Positions 13,134 to 25,700 of a stretch of DNA of 64,000 nucleotides are shown here, in pieces. The position numbers and the translations under genes are program-made. Under the pieces are notes generated by a model, which had not been told where the DNA came from, ran no database searches, and worked only from the letters and a program-made list of their open reading frames with translations. Source of the stretch: Diplosphaera chodatii (taxonomy: Eukaryota; Chlorophyta; Trebouxiophyceae; Prasiolales; Stichococcaceae); assembly GCA_032358165.1 (NCBI GenBank), contig JAALGY010000001.1:558001-622000 (forward strand), given 5' to 3'. How positions within the stretch are numbered: position 1 is the stretch's first letter; each line of letters starts with the position of its first letter.

Positions 13134-14138
13134 GAGGTGCTCGCTGCTGGTTCATGCGATGGCGGTTGGGTTGCTGCCTGCGGCAGCTGGCACGGCATCA
13201 GTGAGGCCTCGGCTGGCAGCTGGCGCAGGAGGCGAATCAACATCAGCGCGAATCGTGTCTTTGTGATTGTAGTTCACGTTCTATGCATGAAGTGCATCTA
13301 AAATGGTCTGCTCCGCCGCAAGCAGGAAGACATGGCCTGCATATATATATATATATTCATGCTCCAGTTCGGCTGATCCTTCAAGTGCTGAAAGCTGATG
13401 CTATGCATCTGATCGCACTGAGGTGTCGCAGAACGCCTGGACTCAGAGGTACCCTACAGATCACATTTCGAGACATCTATTGGGTCAAGTGTCGTGGTGG
13501 ACAAAAAGCTCGTCACGCCCAGCACTGAAACTACTGACTAACACTGTTTATCGCTCAAGACGCAAGCGTATTGCATGACACATGAGCGCTGCCAATCTTT
13601 TATGTAGGTTTACAGGCATGAAGACTCAGAAGACGTGCGCACAGATACGGTGACATGGCAAACTGCCACCTGGGTGACAGCTGAATCTACTGTTGGTTTC
13701 CAACACATGCACATTACACTGAGCACTCCAAAACGTCAGGCTGCAGCCAGGCACAGTGCGCACATACAGCGGCAGCAAGCTCTTCAGTCGCCGCTCTCGC
13801 CATCACACCGTACAAGCTCAGCCGCACATGCTGCTGACAACAGCTTGAGGATCACAAGACCGCACTCCTCCAGAATGCTGCCTGAAAAATGCACAACGAC
13901 ACGAAACAACCATGAATGCATCAACATCCAGTGCCTCCCTTCCAACACTGTCTACAACGAGCAGTTCTTGGGCTGCAACCTTATGACCGACCTACCCAGC
14001 GTCAGGGCATTTCTCACTGGGCATTTCTGTCCTCAACAGCAGTGTTGATCATTGTTCACTCGCGGCAGGTCACACGCCCGCGATGCAGCAGGGTGATGCT
14101 TGTTTTGCATGCTAACTTCTGGTGACATGCGCTGCGCC
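13134..14138. other. Intergenic, GT90 promoter side to rhodopsin 3' end
   Basis: This holds the upstream region of the minus-strand GT90 gene and the 3' flank of the minus-strand rhodopsin gene. An (AT)8 tract lies at 13341-13356. An open frame at 13635-14048 (plus) has no recognisable motif and I do not call it. Nothing else is supported. Confidence 0.6.
13341..13356. repeat. (AT)8 microsatellite
   Basis: Sixteen bases of uninterrupted AT dinucleotide about 210 bp upstream of the proposed GT90 start. Confidence 0.97.
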
Positions 14139-14999
14139 TTAGATGATGTCATCATCCACGGCGACGACGCCACCCATCAGCGGGGCATCCAGGTTGAGGC
14201 CCGTGGTCGTGCTCGCGGAGGCGATGAGCGGGTGCTTGATGAAGATGATGGTCGACCACACCACCTTGGCCAGGATGTCCAGGATGGCGAAGAGGAGCAC
14301 CTCCTTGTCGGACGTCATCTTGGGGCGGCCCTCAGAGAACGCCCACACGATGGGGTAGATCCACCACAGGACCAGCAGCGAGCTGGTGAGCGTCGTGTAC
14401 AGGCGGCCCAGATCCTCGTTGCGGCTGTAGGCGCGCTGGGCGCCGTTCCGCAGCAGGCCCACCATAACGACGACCAGGAACGCGCAGCCCGCCAGGAACC
14501 AGCCCCACTGCGACCTGCCAGTGGCATATGCGCCAAACAGGCCGGTGAGAATCATGGCAATGTCCGAGCCGACAACCCAGATGGTGGTGCCCAGATCCAG
14601 GCCGCTGACGATCACGAGGTCCAGCAGCAGCAGGGGCGTGGTGAAGATCCAGTCGATATACCTTGCGAAGTAGAATTGGCGGAAGTGGTGCAGGTGGTGG
14701 GGCACCGGCTTGTACGTCACGCCCAGCCCGGTCGCCATGGCGTAGTACGACATGGCGGCGATGCCAACGATGAACAGGCTCGTGTAGGCATTGGCGCGCT
14801 CGGACGTCTTAATCGAGGCGGTCTTGGCCGCGAAGACCAGGAACGTGATGGCAAACACTATGAATGTTATCCACAGCACATTCTGCCCGAAGTGCGACAC
14901 ATGGTCGTGAATTTCTGCCGGTGGCAGCACATGAGGGTGATGATGGTGGTGGGGCTTTGGGATAATTGCGTCAATCACTGCTGTTGCCGCGTCCGCCAT
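14139..14999 (-). CDS. Microbial (type I) rhodopsin, probable light-driven proton pump
   Basis: A single uninterrupted 286-codon frame encodes a seven-helix retinal protein. Aligned by hand to bacteriorhodopsin (BR), the key residues are all present: R113 (R82), D116 (Schiff-base counterion D85), W117, T120 (T89), D127 (internal donor D96), D146 (D115), W212 (W182), Y215 (Y185), E223 and E233 (proton-release pair E194/E204), D241 (D212) and the retinal lysine K245 (K216) in LDILAK. This D-T-D pattern is that of outward proton pumps such as those known from Coccomyxa and Acetabularia, and not of channelrhodopsins or sensors. There is no long C-terminal domain. The N terminus is His-rich (H17-H21, H23, H31, H33, H36) and the B-C loop carries HHLHH (101-105). 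The gene is intronless, unlike all neighbours. Location is probably plasma membrane; pumping itself is inferred. Confidence 0.97.
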   Translation of the reverse strand: MADAATAVIDAIIPKPHHHHHPHVLPPAEIHDHVSHFGQNVLWITFIVFAITFLVFAAKTASIKTSERANAYTSLFIVGIAAMSYYAMATGLGVTYKPVPHHLHHFRQFYFARYIDWIFTTPLLLLDLVIVSGLDLGTTIWVVGSDIAMILTGLFGAYATGRSQWGWFLAGCAFLVVVMVGLLRNGAQRAYSRNEDLGRLYTTLTSSLLVLWWIYPIVWAFSEGRPKMTSDKEVLLFAILDILAKVVWSTIIFIKHPLIASASTTTGLNLDAPLMGGVVAVDDDII

Positions 15000-15659
15000 G
15001 GTGACAATTCTACGCGAGAAGGCAACTCCGGCGTTTGCAAGGTGAGTCAGTGTCCGAGCTGCGGCAGCTGAGCGGGACCAGACTGGCCCGGCAGCTGTAA
15101 AGAAGCCGCGTCGGGGAACTCGCCGCCCTGGGGTATGACATCGGTCATGCCCCAGCTAGTGCAGGGTATCTCACAGATGTCAAACGCCCCGAGCTTGCAT
15201 GGTCATGTACCACTCTCGTTTACAGTTTTGTCTGATTGTAGACGACAGCCGACCGAACGTTGGATCCGCACTTCTGACGCTATCTGGTGTTGAGAACTTG
15301 CCACATGTTTCAGCGGCAGGAGCTTCAGTGCGCGCTGTCAACTATTGCATGCCTGATGTGCTAAGGTGTTGTAGCCACAAAGCGGCTACCATGTGCTTGT
15401 TGCGGTGATGCAGAACCAAGCTGTCGCTGGGGCCCGCCTGAGCAGGTAGCCACAGCTGCAACCAGACCCCTGCCCCGCAGTGCCAACAGCCACAAAACGT
15501 GCCTACTCCCACTGGCGCTTCGCTCTCAGATGGTCCCACAGCCGCATGGGTCCGGTGATGACATGCCCACCGCAGAAAGCGACCGCTGCTGTACTTACTT
15601 GCTCTATCGTCTCCCTGCGCTATGGCTGGCTCGCCCTGTTCAGGGCCGCAGCACCGGGA
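15000..15659. other. Intergenic, rhodopsin upstream region
   Basis: This separates the rhodopsin start from the stop of the upstream LRR gene, both on the minus strand. It should hold the rhodopsin promoter and the LRR 3' UTR. No repeat, RNA gene or clear TATA box is evident to me. Confidence 0.6.
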
Positions 15660-18600
15660 TCAGACGGGGCTGCGGCGGCGGGCCTGCTGGGACAGGCCGG
15701 CGGCAATGGACGGGGTGCGGGGCTCCTCCTCGGCTTCGTCGCCCTGGCCCCCGCGCTGCCGCCCCTCCGCCGCCGTGTGCAGCGCGACGCGGTGCCAGCT
15801 GGCCTCAGCGCCGGCTCCCCTGCACACCGCAGGGGAGCAGGGTCAGGGTTCAGGGTCTGGCCGACGCTGCCTGCTGCCTAGCAGTGTTCAAATAGGGCAA
15901 TGCTAAACCCTGCGCAACGCTTGTGTCTGTTTATCAGCAGCCGCCGCCTAGGCGCTGAGGCCAAACAGCTGCTGAAGGAACTGGGGCAAACACCATGGTG
16001 CAGCAAAAGCAAAAATGCAGGGTTACAGCCGTGGCTTCTTCGGTGCCAGGGGGTGCCGTGCAGGGTGAGCACCGGCCAGCTCATCGGTGCACAGTTCAGA
16101 CGTGCCTGTGCTTTGGCGTGTGCGGCGTGGTCGGCAGCCGCAGCACGCCGCCGGCACTGGCGCCGCCGTTGCCGTTCCCGCTGCTCCCGGCGCCAGCCCA
16201 GGTGATGGCGCGATTCACCCCCGCCCCCAGCGGACCCCAGGACGCTGCACCTGAGCGTGTGCATTTGCTTGTGGCAGCCGGGTCATTGTGGACGTAGCAC
16301 CTGGCTCGAGCCACCGTCACTGGAAGAGGAGCTCTGACCGCAGCGGCCTCCCACACGGCTGCGGGTGCGACGGGGCGCAGGGTGCAGTGCACAAAGAGGG
16401 CCACGTACTGTTTGAGGCCAGCAGCTGGTCAGTGGGACGGTGTGGCACCTGGGGCGGCGGCGGCTGTGGAGGCGGGCGTGGGGTGGGGCGCCGGCGGCAG
16501 CGCGGCCGCCTGGGAGCCGTGCACCGCCGGCATGATGGGCCCGCCCGCCCGCACCGACACCGTGGTTGTCGGCCGCTGCGCCGGCTGGTAGCTGGTGCCC
16601 GCCCTGCACCGACAGCGACAATGATTGGTACAGCCAGTGCACGGGCCGCTTTCACACGCCCAATACAGCCACAGCGTTGCATCTGGTGACGTGCATGGGA
16701 TGGCGTTTGATGTGCAGTGCTGTGATCTTGCAGTCTTGCACGCTGCATGGCCAAGCAGGGTCAGGCAGCAACCAGGGCAGCACCTGGGGCTGGAGGCGGC
16801 GGCGGCGCTGCCAAAGCCCAGCGCCGCGCGCAGCGGACCGAAGCGCGCCGCCAGCGGCGTGGACTGCTCGGCGGGCTTGGAGGCGCCGGCGGTCAGCCAG
16901 CTGGCGGCCGCAGGCACCGCCGCGATCTTGTCGTCGCCGCTTGTGGAGCCGTCTTCCCCCAGGTCCACCCTCGTCGTGGCTGCGCGGCAACAAGCAAGGC
17001 TCAGCATGTCGGCAGGTTCTCGCAGATGCCGGCTGACTGGATGGCGCAGGAACCATATGACATTCCTCCGCTACTCCGTAGCGGCCCGAGCGGATGTTCC
17101 AGCATGTGTTCCCATCCAGCATGAGCAGATCCAGCACCCAAGCGGGGCCCTCAGCAATGGTGTGCACAGCCAGCTGCACGGCCAGCTCGCGACTCAAGGA
17201 ACTGGTACAGCTGCGACACATGACAGAAGGGGGTAACGAAAGCTCACCGCCAGCGGGGGCGACGGTGTGGCTGCTGAGCGGGGACAGGCCGCGCGCCTTG
17301 CGCTTCAGGGCGCCCGCGAAGCCGCCGTCCTTCGACGCCACCGGCGGCGAGTGGTACATCGAGCCCCCGGGGCCGCGCTTCCACAGGTTCGTCTCCGGAT
17401 CGTACGGCAGCACGTCCTGCAGGGCACGCGGCTTGCAAGGTTGTTGAGACCCAGCACCGCTGCAGTGGGCGCGTTTCGGTCTCAAAGAAACGTCCAAAAA
17501 CCAGGCAGCAGAGAACACAGAATGTATGCAGCAGGTGTGCACGCTTTATACAACAGAGATGCAGACCGCAAGTCTTAAGCTCTGCCGCCCGCCTCACACG
17601 GCTCGTGCATGCCCAGCTGCATCCTGCGCCCGATGGCGCAGGATTTTTGGCTGCGCACCTGGGTGGCCTTCACGCGGCGGCGGCTCCAGCAGAACCAGCC
17701 GCCGATGGCGCCCGCCGCCAGGATGAGGACGAACAGCAGCGGCAGCGTGATGGCGAGGCCCTTGTTGGTTCCGCCGCCACCGCCGCCGCTGGTGGTGGTG
17801 CCACTGCCGCCGCCGTGCTTTCCTCCGGGGCTCAGCTTGGGCGCGTCTGCATCCACGACAGGGTCTCCTCAGTTTGAGGGTTTGCGCACTTCGGCGCAAC
17901 TGGTTCCTGAGCTGCTGATGACCAACGACACGGGGCAGATATCAGGGTTCAAGCAACCCAACTTTGAGCATGCCGCACCCTTGGCGTTGATGTAGTCGGT
18001 GATGTTGTGGGGCGTGTAGGCTGCCAGGCTGGCGGTGGCGCCGATGGGCATGGCATTTGGCGTGCCGGTGTAGCACACCAGGCCATCCGTGACATTGGCA
18101 GGCACCGGCTCCGGGGACTTCACGTAGGCAGTCGGGCAGGTGAAGCGGTTGCCCTGTGACGGCAGGACAGCACAACCATGTCAGCTGCTGCTGGCGTTGC
18201 ACACACTCGGCTTCCGCCAGAAGAGGCCAACGGTCCATTAACACAATGCATACCCAGTAGATCATGTAAAGGTGTTTTCAGCTGCCAACGTGCACAGCAG
18301 CGACCACACAGCACCAGTCCTGCGTCTGCAGCTCTGGCTGCGGAACTCTGTTTTTGACAGTTTGTTTGATTCATTTACTTAAATGTCCATCTTACGAAAA
18401 ACCGTTGCACATTTCATTGCACCTGCAGCGTCAGGTGCAGGGTGCCGGCCGTGGTCGTGTCGCCGGTCAGCAGCCACTCGGGGAACGGCCCGTTCAGCTC
18501 GTTGCCCGCGAGCGTCAGGGCGCCGCCGCGCTTCACGGCCGCCAGGCGCCCCAGGTCCTTGGGCAGGTAGCCTGCAGACCAGGGGCGCGGGACTCTACGT

Positions 18601-21600
18601 ACGGTTTGCACGCCTCGGGAGTAGGCTGCTCTCTGCAGTGCCAATTGTGCACAACAGCTTCTGCAAGGCTTTGGGTTGCGACACCCACCCCGCATGCCAT
18701 ACGATCCTGCCGGTACCGGAGTGATGCCTGATGCTGCTGCGCATTGATGCACGGGTGCCCAGACTGCAGACTGCAGCCGGGCGGCTGTCGTGGGCGATGC
18801 CCATCATCGTCGCAGCAAAGGGCAGGCTGTACATGAGCCTGCACCGCCCCTTCAGTCATCCCACACACCTGACAGGCTGTTGTGGTCCAGCAGCAGCGTG
18901 GTGGCGGCGCCGCCCCGCGCCGGCAGGCCGGCCGCGTACTGCCCCAGGGTGCCGCCCATGCGGTTGTGGGAGGCGTCCAGCGATGCCAGCAGCGGCGCGG
19001 CTGCCAGGTCGCCCGGCAGCGGACCGCTCAGGGCGTTGCGCGACACGTTCAGCGCCTCCAGCGACTCCAGGGCGCCTGCAGAATCACAGGGTGTTGTCCT
19101 GGGTGTTCTGTTGTGGGTGCTGCGCTGTTCTGACGTCATGCACTGTGCTGGTGTGTAGGGCTGCCTAGCAGGCAGGCACGGGGAGACAAGGGGAGGATTT
19201 GCAGTTGAGGCATGCCACCGTGCGGGTGTCGCAGCTGCTGGCGAAGGCACATGGCTCCTTCCATCTGCACAGCAGCAGCAAGCCAGATGCTGGTGTCGCC
19301 GTCGAGCAGGACACACCATAGGACATCGGGATGCCGCCGCCAAAGGCGTTGCCGGACATGTCTGCCGTCCGGATGGAGGGCGGCAGCGCAGGCAGCGCGC
19401 CGGTGAGCTGGTTGTTGCTCAGGTCCACGGTCGCAAGCTGAGCTGCATCTGCCATTGAGCCCACACCACCTGCACGAGCGAAGGGTGTATACAACCTCAG
19501 CAGCTGAGTGGGCAGAAGGACGGCCAACGTGGCCGTCTGCAGATAGTTTTGGCCCTGTCCACTCTCATTGACAAATGAAGCTGTGATGTTGCCAGTGAGC
19601 ATCCACAGGGATTGTGCCACCTGTCGCGCTGCCTCAAGCACGGTCTGGGGCCGAGAGACAAGGGCACCAAATCTGCCTGCAGCTGCATGGGAACACCGCT
19701 GCTTGTGGGGGTTGGGGCTCACCGTCCATCTGGTTGCCCGTCATGTTGAGCACCCGCAGGGGGCTGTTGACCGGCAGCGGCAGCAGGCCACCCGTGATCT
19801 GGTTGCCGCCCAGGTGCAGCAGCTGCAGCGCCGACGCGGTGCCCACGCACGATGGGATGGCGCCCGTCAGCCTGAGTGGGTGAGCGCAGCCAGCCATGAG
19901 GCTTTGTGCTGACTGATGAGCTTGCTGAATGCTGGTAATGACCTGATTGTTGTCCCTGGCAGCAGGTGTGACATTGCAAAGGCTAGAACAGCACTGAGCA
20001 ATCTGACACACGTGAACAGGAAGGCACAGTGCAGTCAGTATACTGACAGGATGTCATACAGGGAGCAGTTGCATGCAGCACGCACCCGTTGTGGCTGGCG
20101 TCCAGGGTGAGCAGCGTGGGGTTCATGTTGTCGCAGCCGAGCACGCCGGTCGCGTTGTTGGACGACAGGTTGAACGCCGCCAGGCGCTGCAGCTGCTGCG
20201 TGGCAAACGCCAGCCGCCCCACGCTGCATCAGACGGGTGCACCCTCGTGAGCTGCTGCAGTGGCCGGCCCATGCGACACCAGGCTGTGGGCTTTTGGCAA
20301 CAACAGCCCATTTGCTGCTGCTGCTGCTGCTGTCACTGCTGTTCTATAGGTGCCGTCCGCAAGAGTGGTGTCAGTAGAATGGCAAGCCAGCAGCATGGCG
20401 ATGGCAGCTCACTCGACGTCGAGCAGGTTGCGGGAGAGGTCCAGGCGCTCCAGGGCATAGAAGTTGCCCAGCAGGTCGGTTGCCAGCTCGCACTGCAGGC
20501 CCTGGCCGCTGAGGTCCAGCGAGACGAGCGCCTGGTCGCTGCACACGGGCAACGGCACGACACTGGGTGCGTCTTCGGTGTCGTCGTGGCTGCTGCAGGG
20601 GTGCTGTGCAATGCACAAACGTTGCACCGCACGGCTGGGAGTGTGAGGCCTGCGGTGACGGGGTCACACGGCATGGAGACTGCGTGAGCAGGATTTCGGC
20701 GGCGCCGTGCAGTGGAGCACCTGCACAGGTTGCCGGGGAACATGCACAGCGTGGTGGTGTTGGCGGCCGTCTGCCACTCCTTGTACGGCGCGCAACCCTC
20801 AGCGCCACAGCACGTCTCCAGGATCTGCGGCAAGCAGGGCGCTGCAGTCAGAGCTTCACACTGCTTTCCGTCGCAGGCCTGCTGCGCCTTCCCCAGTGCT
20901 GCTCCCTTTCTGGCATCAAGCAGGACCTCTGTGTGTGCCAGAGATGGACATTGCAACACATCGCCAGAAGTCCCCACCTTCTGCACGGCAGCCTGCTGCG
21001 CGATGTCCACCTTGCGGTGGTCCTGGTCCCGCATCACCTGCGTTCAGAAGTGCACTTTGTAATATTTCATGCTCCATCGTCTCTGGTAGCCTTTCATGCA
21101 TAACTACAAAGGGAGCGAGGCTGCTGAGGCGCTAAGGACATTTTGTGCAGAGGTGGACATATGATGGGACCTCTGCACACTGCGAAGTGAGCTGCATCAG
21201 GGGCGCACAGCCCACCTGCAGCGTGAAGGTGGTGTTGGGCTGCGTGGCGGTGAGCTGCACGGTGTAGCGGCCCGGGGCAACCGCGATGGCGGGCACAACA
21301 ACGGACTCGGGGCCGGCGAAGCCCGCCGAGCGCCACGGGCCCCTCAGCAGGGCGTTCACTGTGGTGCCTGCTGGTGGCGTCACCAGCCTGCAGTACACAA
21401 CAGACCAATAGATCACTTGGTTTCATGGACACCAAGTGCCAGTGACGAGTCAATGCACGGCGGCTTCTTGTGTCCGCCGGCTGTTCCCGCCTACTATATC
21501 AGCAAATATACATCAGCTGGATGGTAGCAGCCTCTCGCACAGGATGCATATGCAACAATTTCAGCTGCCGCCTGCTCCCAGATGTGAAGGCAGTCTGTGC

Positions 21601-22179
21601 GTGTCGCCGGTGTGCAGTTGCAGTGGGGTGCTGCCATACTCACAGGTCGACGTGGCCGTCTGTGGAGTTGGCGATGACAATCATGTCGTCGACGTTGCCT
21701 GAGGCCACTGTGACATCATAGGTTGCAGTTGCGCCGACTGCTGCCAGCTCGCTCTGTGTGCGGCAGTTTGCATCCGCCTCGCCGCAGGCCCAGGGCTTGG
21801 CCCACGCCTCGGCGTCGGTCTCTGTCGCTGGGGCTGGCGCTGGAGCCAGGACGACGGACGGCACGACCTCGGGTAGTGGCTCGGGCGATGGGATGCCGAA
21901 GTTCGGCAAGACAGCCGGGGCCTCAGCAGCGCCCGTGTCACTGCCCACCGCCTGGTCGGCGACGGCAGCAATGCCGGTGATGGGCGCGGGCGTGAACGAT
22001 ACGACGCCCGCTGCAGCGGCCTGCACGTCTGCTGCTGTCTGGTGTAGCTGCCTGCCCGCAGCTGTCATTAGTTCCCGGCCAGTGCGCGCGGAGGAGGCGC
22101 CGTCTGAGCTGCTCAGCAGTACTGCTATCAGCAGTAGCCCTGCAGCGAGGCTGCTGGAGCGCGCCGCGCCCCGCTGCAT
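15660..22179 (-). CDS. LRR receptor-like membrane protein with PPC-like domain, no kinase
   Basis: The start at 22179 (alternative 22194) gives a signal peptide (SSSLAAGLLLIAVLLSSSDG). Next comes a Pro/Ala-rich segment, then a PPC-like beta domain (YDVTVASGNVDDMIVIA ... GRYTVQLTATQPNTTFTLQV, about 21200-21740). A Cys-rich exon (CCGAEGCAPYKEWQ ... CMFPGNLCRC, about 20690-20830) resembles an LRR cap. Plant-type leucine-rich repeats follow from 20640 down to 18420 (ALERLDLSRNLLD, LQLLHLGGNQITG, LATVDLSNNQLTG, LEALNVSRNALSG, LTLAGNELNGPFP). After a Cys-containing juxtamembrane exon (17870-18125) and a Gly-rich hinge comes one membrane span (17686-17760), then SRRR. Exons down to 15660 read as a Ser/Ala/Pro-rich cytoplasmic tail with no kinase motif. 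It is thus receptor-like-protein in style. Ligand unknown. The tail exons 15.7-17.0 kb are less certain and could belong to a separate gene. Confidence 0.86.
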
Positions 22180-22763
22180 GGTGCCTAACTGCATGCAAGC
22201 TGGTACCCTGGCGAGTTCCACGAAGCGGGAGCGTCCTGCAGCACAGCCCGTGTCAGTTACCGCTGGCGGACCTGTGCAGCAGCCTCGACGCCGACAAAGC
22301 AGCCAGCGCGCAACCCCTGCAAACACGCAAGTCTCGAGTACATCGGCAGGCATGCCTGTCGTTTGCCCATTCGAAGGTGGCAGAGGGAAACCGGGACTCT
22401 CAGCATGCTTTTGCAACAAAAAACCTGATCCTGCGAGTTTGAAACTCAAAGTTATGCCTTTGACAGGGCACCACAATTCGCGGCCAGCAGAAGTGGCAGT
22501 GTCAGTAAACATGCAATACGCATCCATGAGCTTGCGCTCACATCACATGGACACGTGTGAGATCGCGGGCTGCCCTGCGGGCATGCATGCTGCCCGCACC
22601 GGCCTCCCGTCGCTTTAATTGTGGGATCCGAAAGGTGCGGCCACAGCAGGCAGAGCAGCCCAGCAGAGCAGTGTTGCCGTTTATAATCGTAGCGAGCGAA
22701 CAGGCAGCAAGCGGACGCCTCTGACCGGCGCAGCCGTCGGAGCTAGGCCGTCTCAAACAGCGC
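22180..22763. promoter_or_regulatory. Shared divergent upstream region
   Basis: The LRR gene (minus, start 22179) and the SBNO gene (plus, start about 22764) are head to head about 580 bp apart, so this stretch must hold both promoters. No core element could be assigned with confidence. Confidence 0.6.
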
Positions 22764-25700
22764 ATGCAACAGCGGTCGCAGCAGGCGCCACCGCCCTGGT
22801 TTCAATCGGCTGGTGCTGACCACAACGTCGCAGAGTACCATCGCGCCTTGCAGGCCGCGCAGCAGGCGCAGCAGGCGGATCGGGCGGTGAGCCTTAGAGA
22901 TGCAACCCCTCGAATGCATGTGCTGAACCTGCTTGGCATGTCAACGAAAGGTGCACACATATGCTGACTGCGCACGGCGTTGAAGCGTTGCTGTCCGTAC
23001 CCATCTTGCAATGCGCGCTCTGCCTGACATGGAGTGCGTTCACAATCCGCAACAGCTGGCGGCGGAGCGGGTCCAGCGGCAAGTGGAGAGTGCACCGGCG
23101 CAGCGGCAGCAGGAGAAGCAGCAGCCGCAGCAGCCGCAGCAACACATAACGTTGCCCATCCAGCGACAGCAGCCTGCTATGGTGCCCCTGCAGCAGCACC
23201 AGCAGCAGCCTGCCCCCGTGCACACCCAGCAGCAGCCGTCCGCCACAGTGCACACGCAGCAGCGGCAGCAGCAGCAGCCTGCCACGGTGCCCCTGCAGCA
23301 GCTGTACCCCGGCCAGGCGTACACGCAGGCAGCGAACGCAGCGTGGCTGGCACGGATGGCCGGGCTGCCCAAGCCGAAGAAGAAGAAGGCGGCCCCCAAG
23401 CCGGCGCCCGGCACTGCTGAGCAAGGTGCGCATGCTGCCCTGGGCCAGACGGACCTCGCGTGTCGGCAACCAACAGCTGGGTATCCAGTATCCAGCACCG
23501 CTCTTGCCGTCAGCCGTGTGCGGCTCATCGTGACGGATTGACAGCATGATAGCTGCCCTATATGAGCACCGCCTCAGGTTTCCACCAAGCCAACAACACA
23601 AGCATTTCCTGATGCCGTGTCGGCTGTGCCATCCAGATGACGCTGACGGCGACGTGGGCGACGTGGGCGACGACCTGGAGGAGAGGGGCTTCAGCACGGT
23701 GTGCACGGGGGCACTGGAGGCTCTGGGCCTCACTCCTCATCCTGACCCGATTGCCGAGACCGCCACGCTCGCCAGCGTCAAGCCGCCGCCCGAGCCCTAC
23801 AAAGTCGCCCTGCCACAGGACGTGCTGATCAGTGAGTGTTGCCAATCTTGATGCAGACGTCACTGAAAACTCTGCCTTTGAGCAAGGTGAACAGCAAACG
23901 CAATCTTTCTCCTTGCAGCATACTACGAGGGGTTCCCCTGTCCCTGTCTGCCAGTCAGTCCCTGAGCGCAGGGTGCCGACTGGTTGCGCTGTGCTGTGCA
24001 GAGGGCATCTCGGCGCTGCAGTACCAGTCGATCTGCCTGGCGTGCAAGGCGCACGAGAAGTACAACCCCGACGGCACCCGCACAGGCTTCTTCCTGGGCG
24101 ACGGTGCGTGCTTGAATTAACCACCGGTCTGTCACCCTATCATGTTACTGTTTTAGCCAACAGCAAAAGTGCGATACTGCAGCTTGAGTGCTTCTGCTCA
24201 CGCAGGCCCGGGCGTGGGCAAGGGGCGCCAGATAGCGGCGCTGATCTTCGAGAACTTCTGCCGCGGCCGCCAAAAGGTCGGCAGGGTGTGGGGCTGTAGG
24301 GTCCACCGCAGCATGCCTGAGCAGATGCGCCCTGCTGGCAAGGGGTCCTAGCATCGCTGTTTCCATCAGCATCCAGACAGTTTGTCAACTGCGTTGATCA
24401 GCTGCCCTTGTCCCCTGGGCAGGCGGTGTGGTTCAGCGCTTCTGGGGATCTGGCGCTGGACGCGTCCCGTGACTTCAAGGACATTGGCGCCCTGAAGTAC
24501 GACCCAGTGCGCATCCACAACCTGAGAAAGCTGAAGATCCCCCCGCGCTCCGGCAACATTGCCGACATCCCAGGTAGGTCAGCAAGCAACCTGGATCTAT
24601 ACCTCAGTTCCACCCAAAACAGGGCACAGGACTGGTGCGCTGATCCAGATGCTGCTCATCCGAAGTGTAGCATCCCTTGCACTCACAAGGCCACCCTGTG
24701 ATGGCGCCGCACCACGTTGCCCTGCAGGCTGCGACAAAGGCATCCTGTTCTCCACATATGACCTGCTCATCAGCAGCACGCGGCCCAGCAAGGCAGAGGC
24801 CGCCGCCATCAAGGTGCGCACTTGACCATCATCGTCAGAGTGCTACTTTGAACACCCCTTTCGGTTATATTGACTATGACCTACTGTTGAGTGTGCTGCC
24901 TCAGATCCGCTTGACTGATGGCCCTGCAGGCAGCTCAGCTCAAGCAGCTGCAGGCTGAGCAGCGGGGCTCCATGGTCGGCGCCACTGCTGAGCAAGCTGG
25001 TGCCCTGGAGTTTGGTGCGTGCCTCCAATCAGGCCCATTCGCAAGTACAACTGCTGAGGCTGACACAGATCATGGCTGCAACAGGAATGGCGTCTTGCAT
25101 ACACAGCTAAGGTGCCCAACATACGCCGGCAGACGATCAAGCAGGCCAGTATGTGCTTGTACAGGCGAGAAGTCCAGGCTGCAACAAATTGTGCGGTGGT
25201 TTGGCGCTGACTACGATGGTGTGATCGTCTTTGATGAGGTGCAGTTGTGTGCTCTATGTCATGTATGCTGCAAGGCTTGTCCTATTCCAAGCTGCATGCA
25301 GTGGAGTGTGTGCTGATGGTGGTCTGTACATCGGATGCCTCCAAGACAGATCACAGTAGTGATCTGACTGAGATACATGTTTAACACTGTGCAGTGCCAC
25401 CGAGCCAAGAACTGTGTGCCCAAGTCCGGGGCGCCCGGCCAGCCGTCAACCACCGAGAGCAAGACATCACGGGTGAGGCAGGGGTTTTTCAAGGTGGCCT
25501 GCACAAGATCATGTGAGTCTGTCCCGGCAGCACTTGCCACACGAAAGGGGTGGGAGAAAACTGCAACTTGCTGCGCTGACTTTGACTCTCTGACGACAAT
25601 GCCTGCCATGCACAGGCAGTGATCGAGCTGCAGCGGGCGCTGCCAAAGGCGCGCATCATGTACGTGTCCGCCACTGGCGCAACCGACCCGGAGGTGTGCT

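Noticed and set aside
13635..14048. 137-codon open frame downstream of the rhodopsin gene
   Set aside because: Low-quality composition, no motif, no homology that I can see; consistent with chance in GC-rich DNA.
14100..15071. Long plus-strand frame opposite the rhodopsin
   Set aside because: Antisense shadow: the minus strand has all conserved rhodopsin residues, while the plus frame is an Asp/Gly/His/Arg-rich artefact.
17575..17856. Ending the LRR gene at the stop after its membrane span
   Set aside because: A donor-like GTGTGAG precedes that stop, and an exon with a clean CTGCAG acceptor (DVLPYDPETNLWKRG) follows, so splicing into a cytoplasmic tail is the better reading, though not proven.
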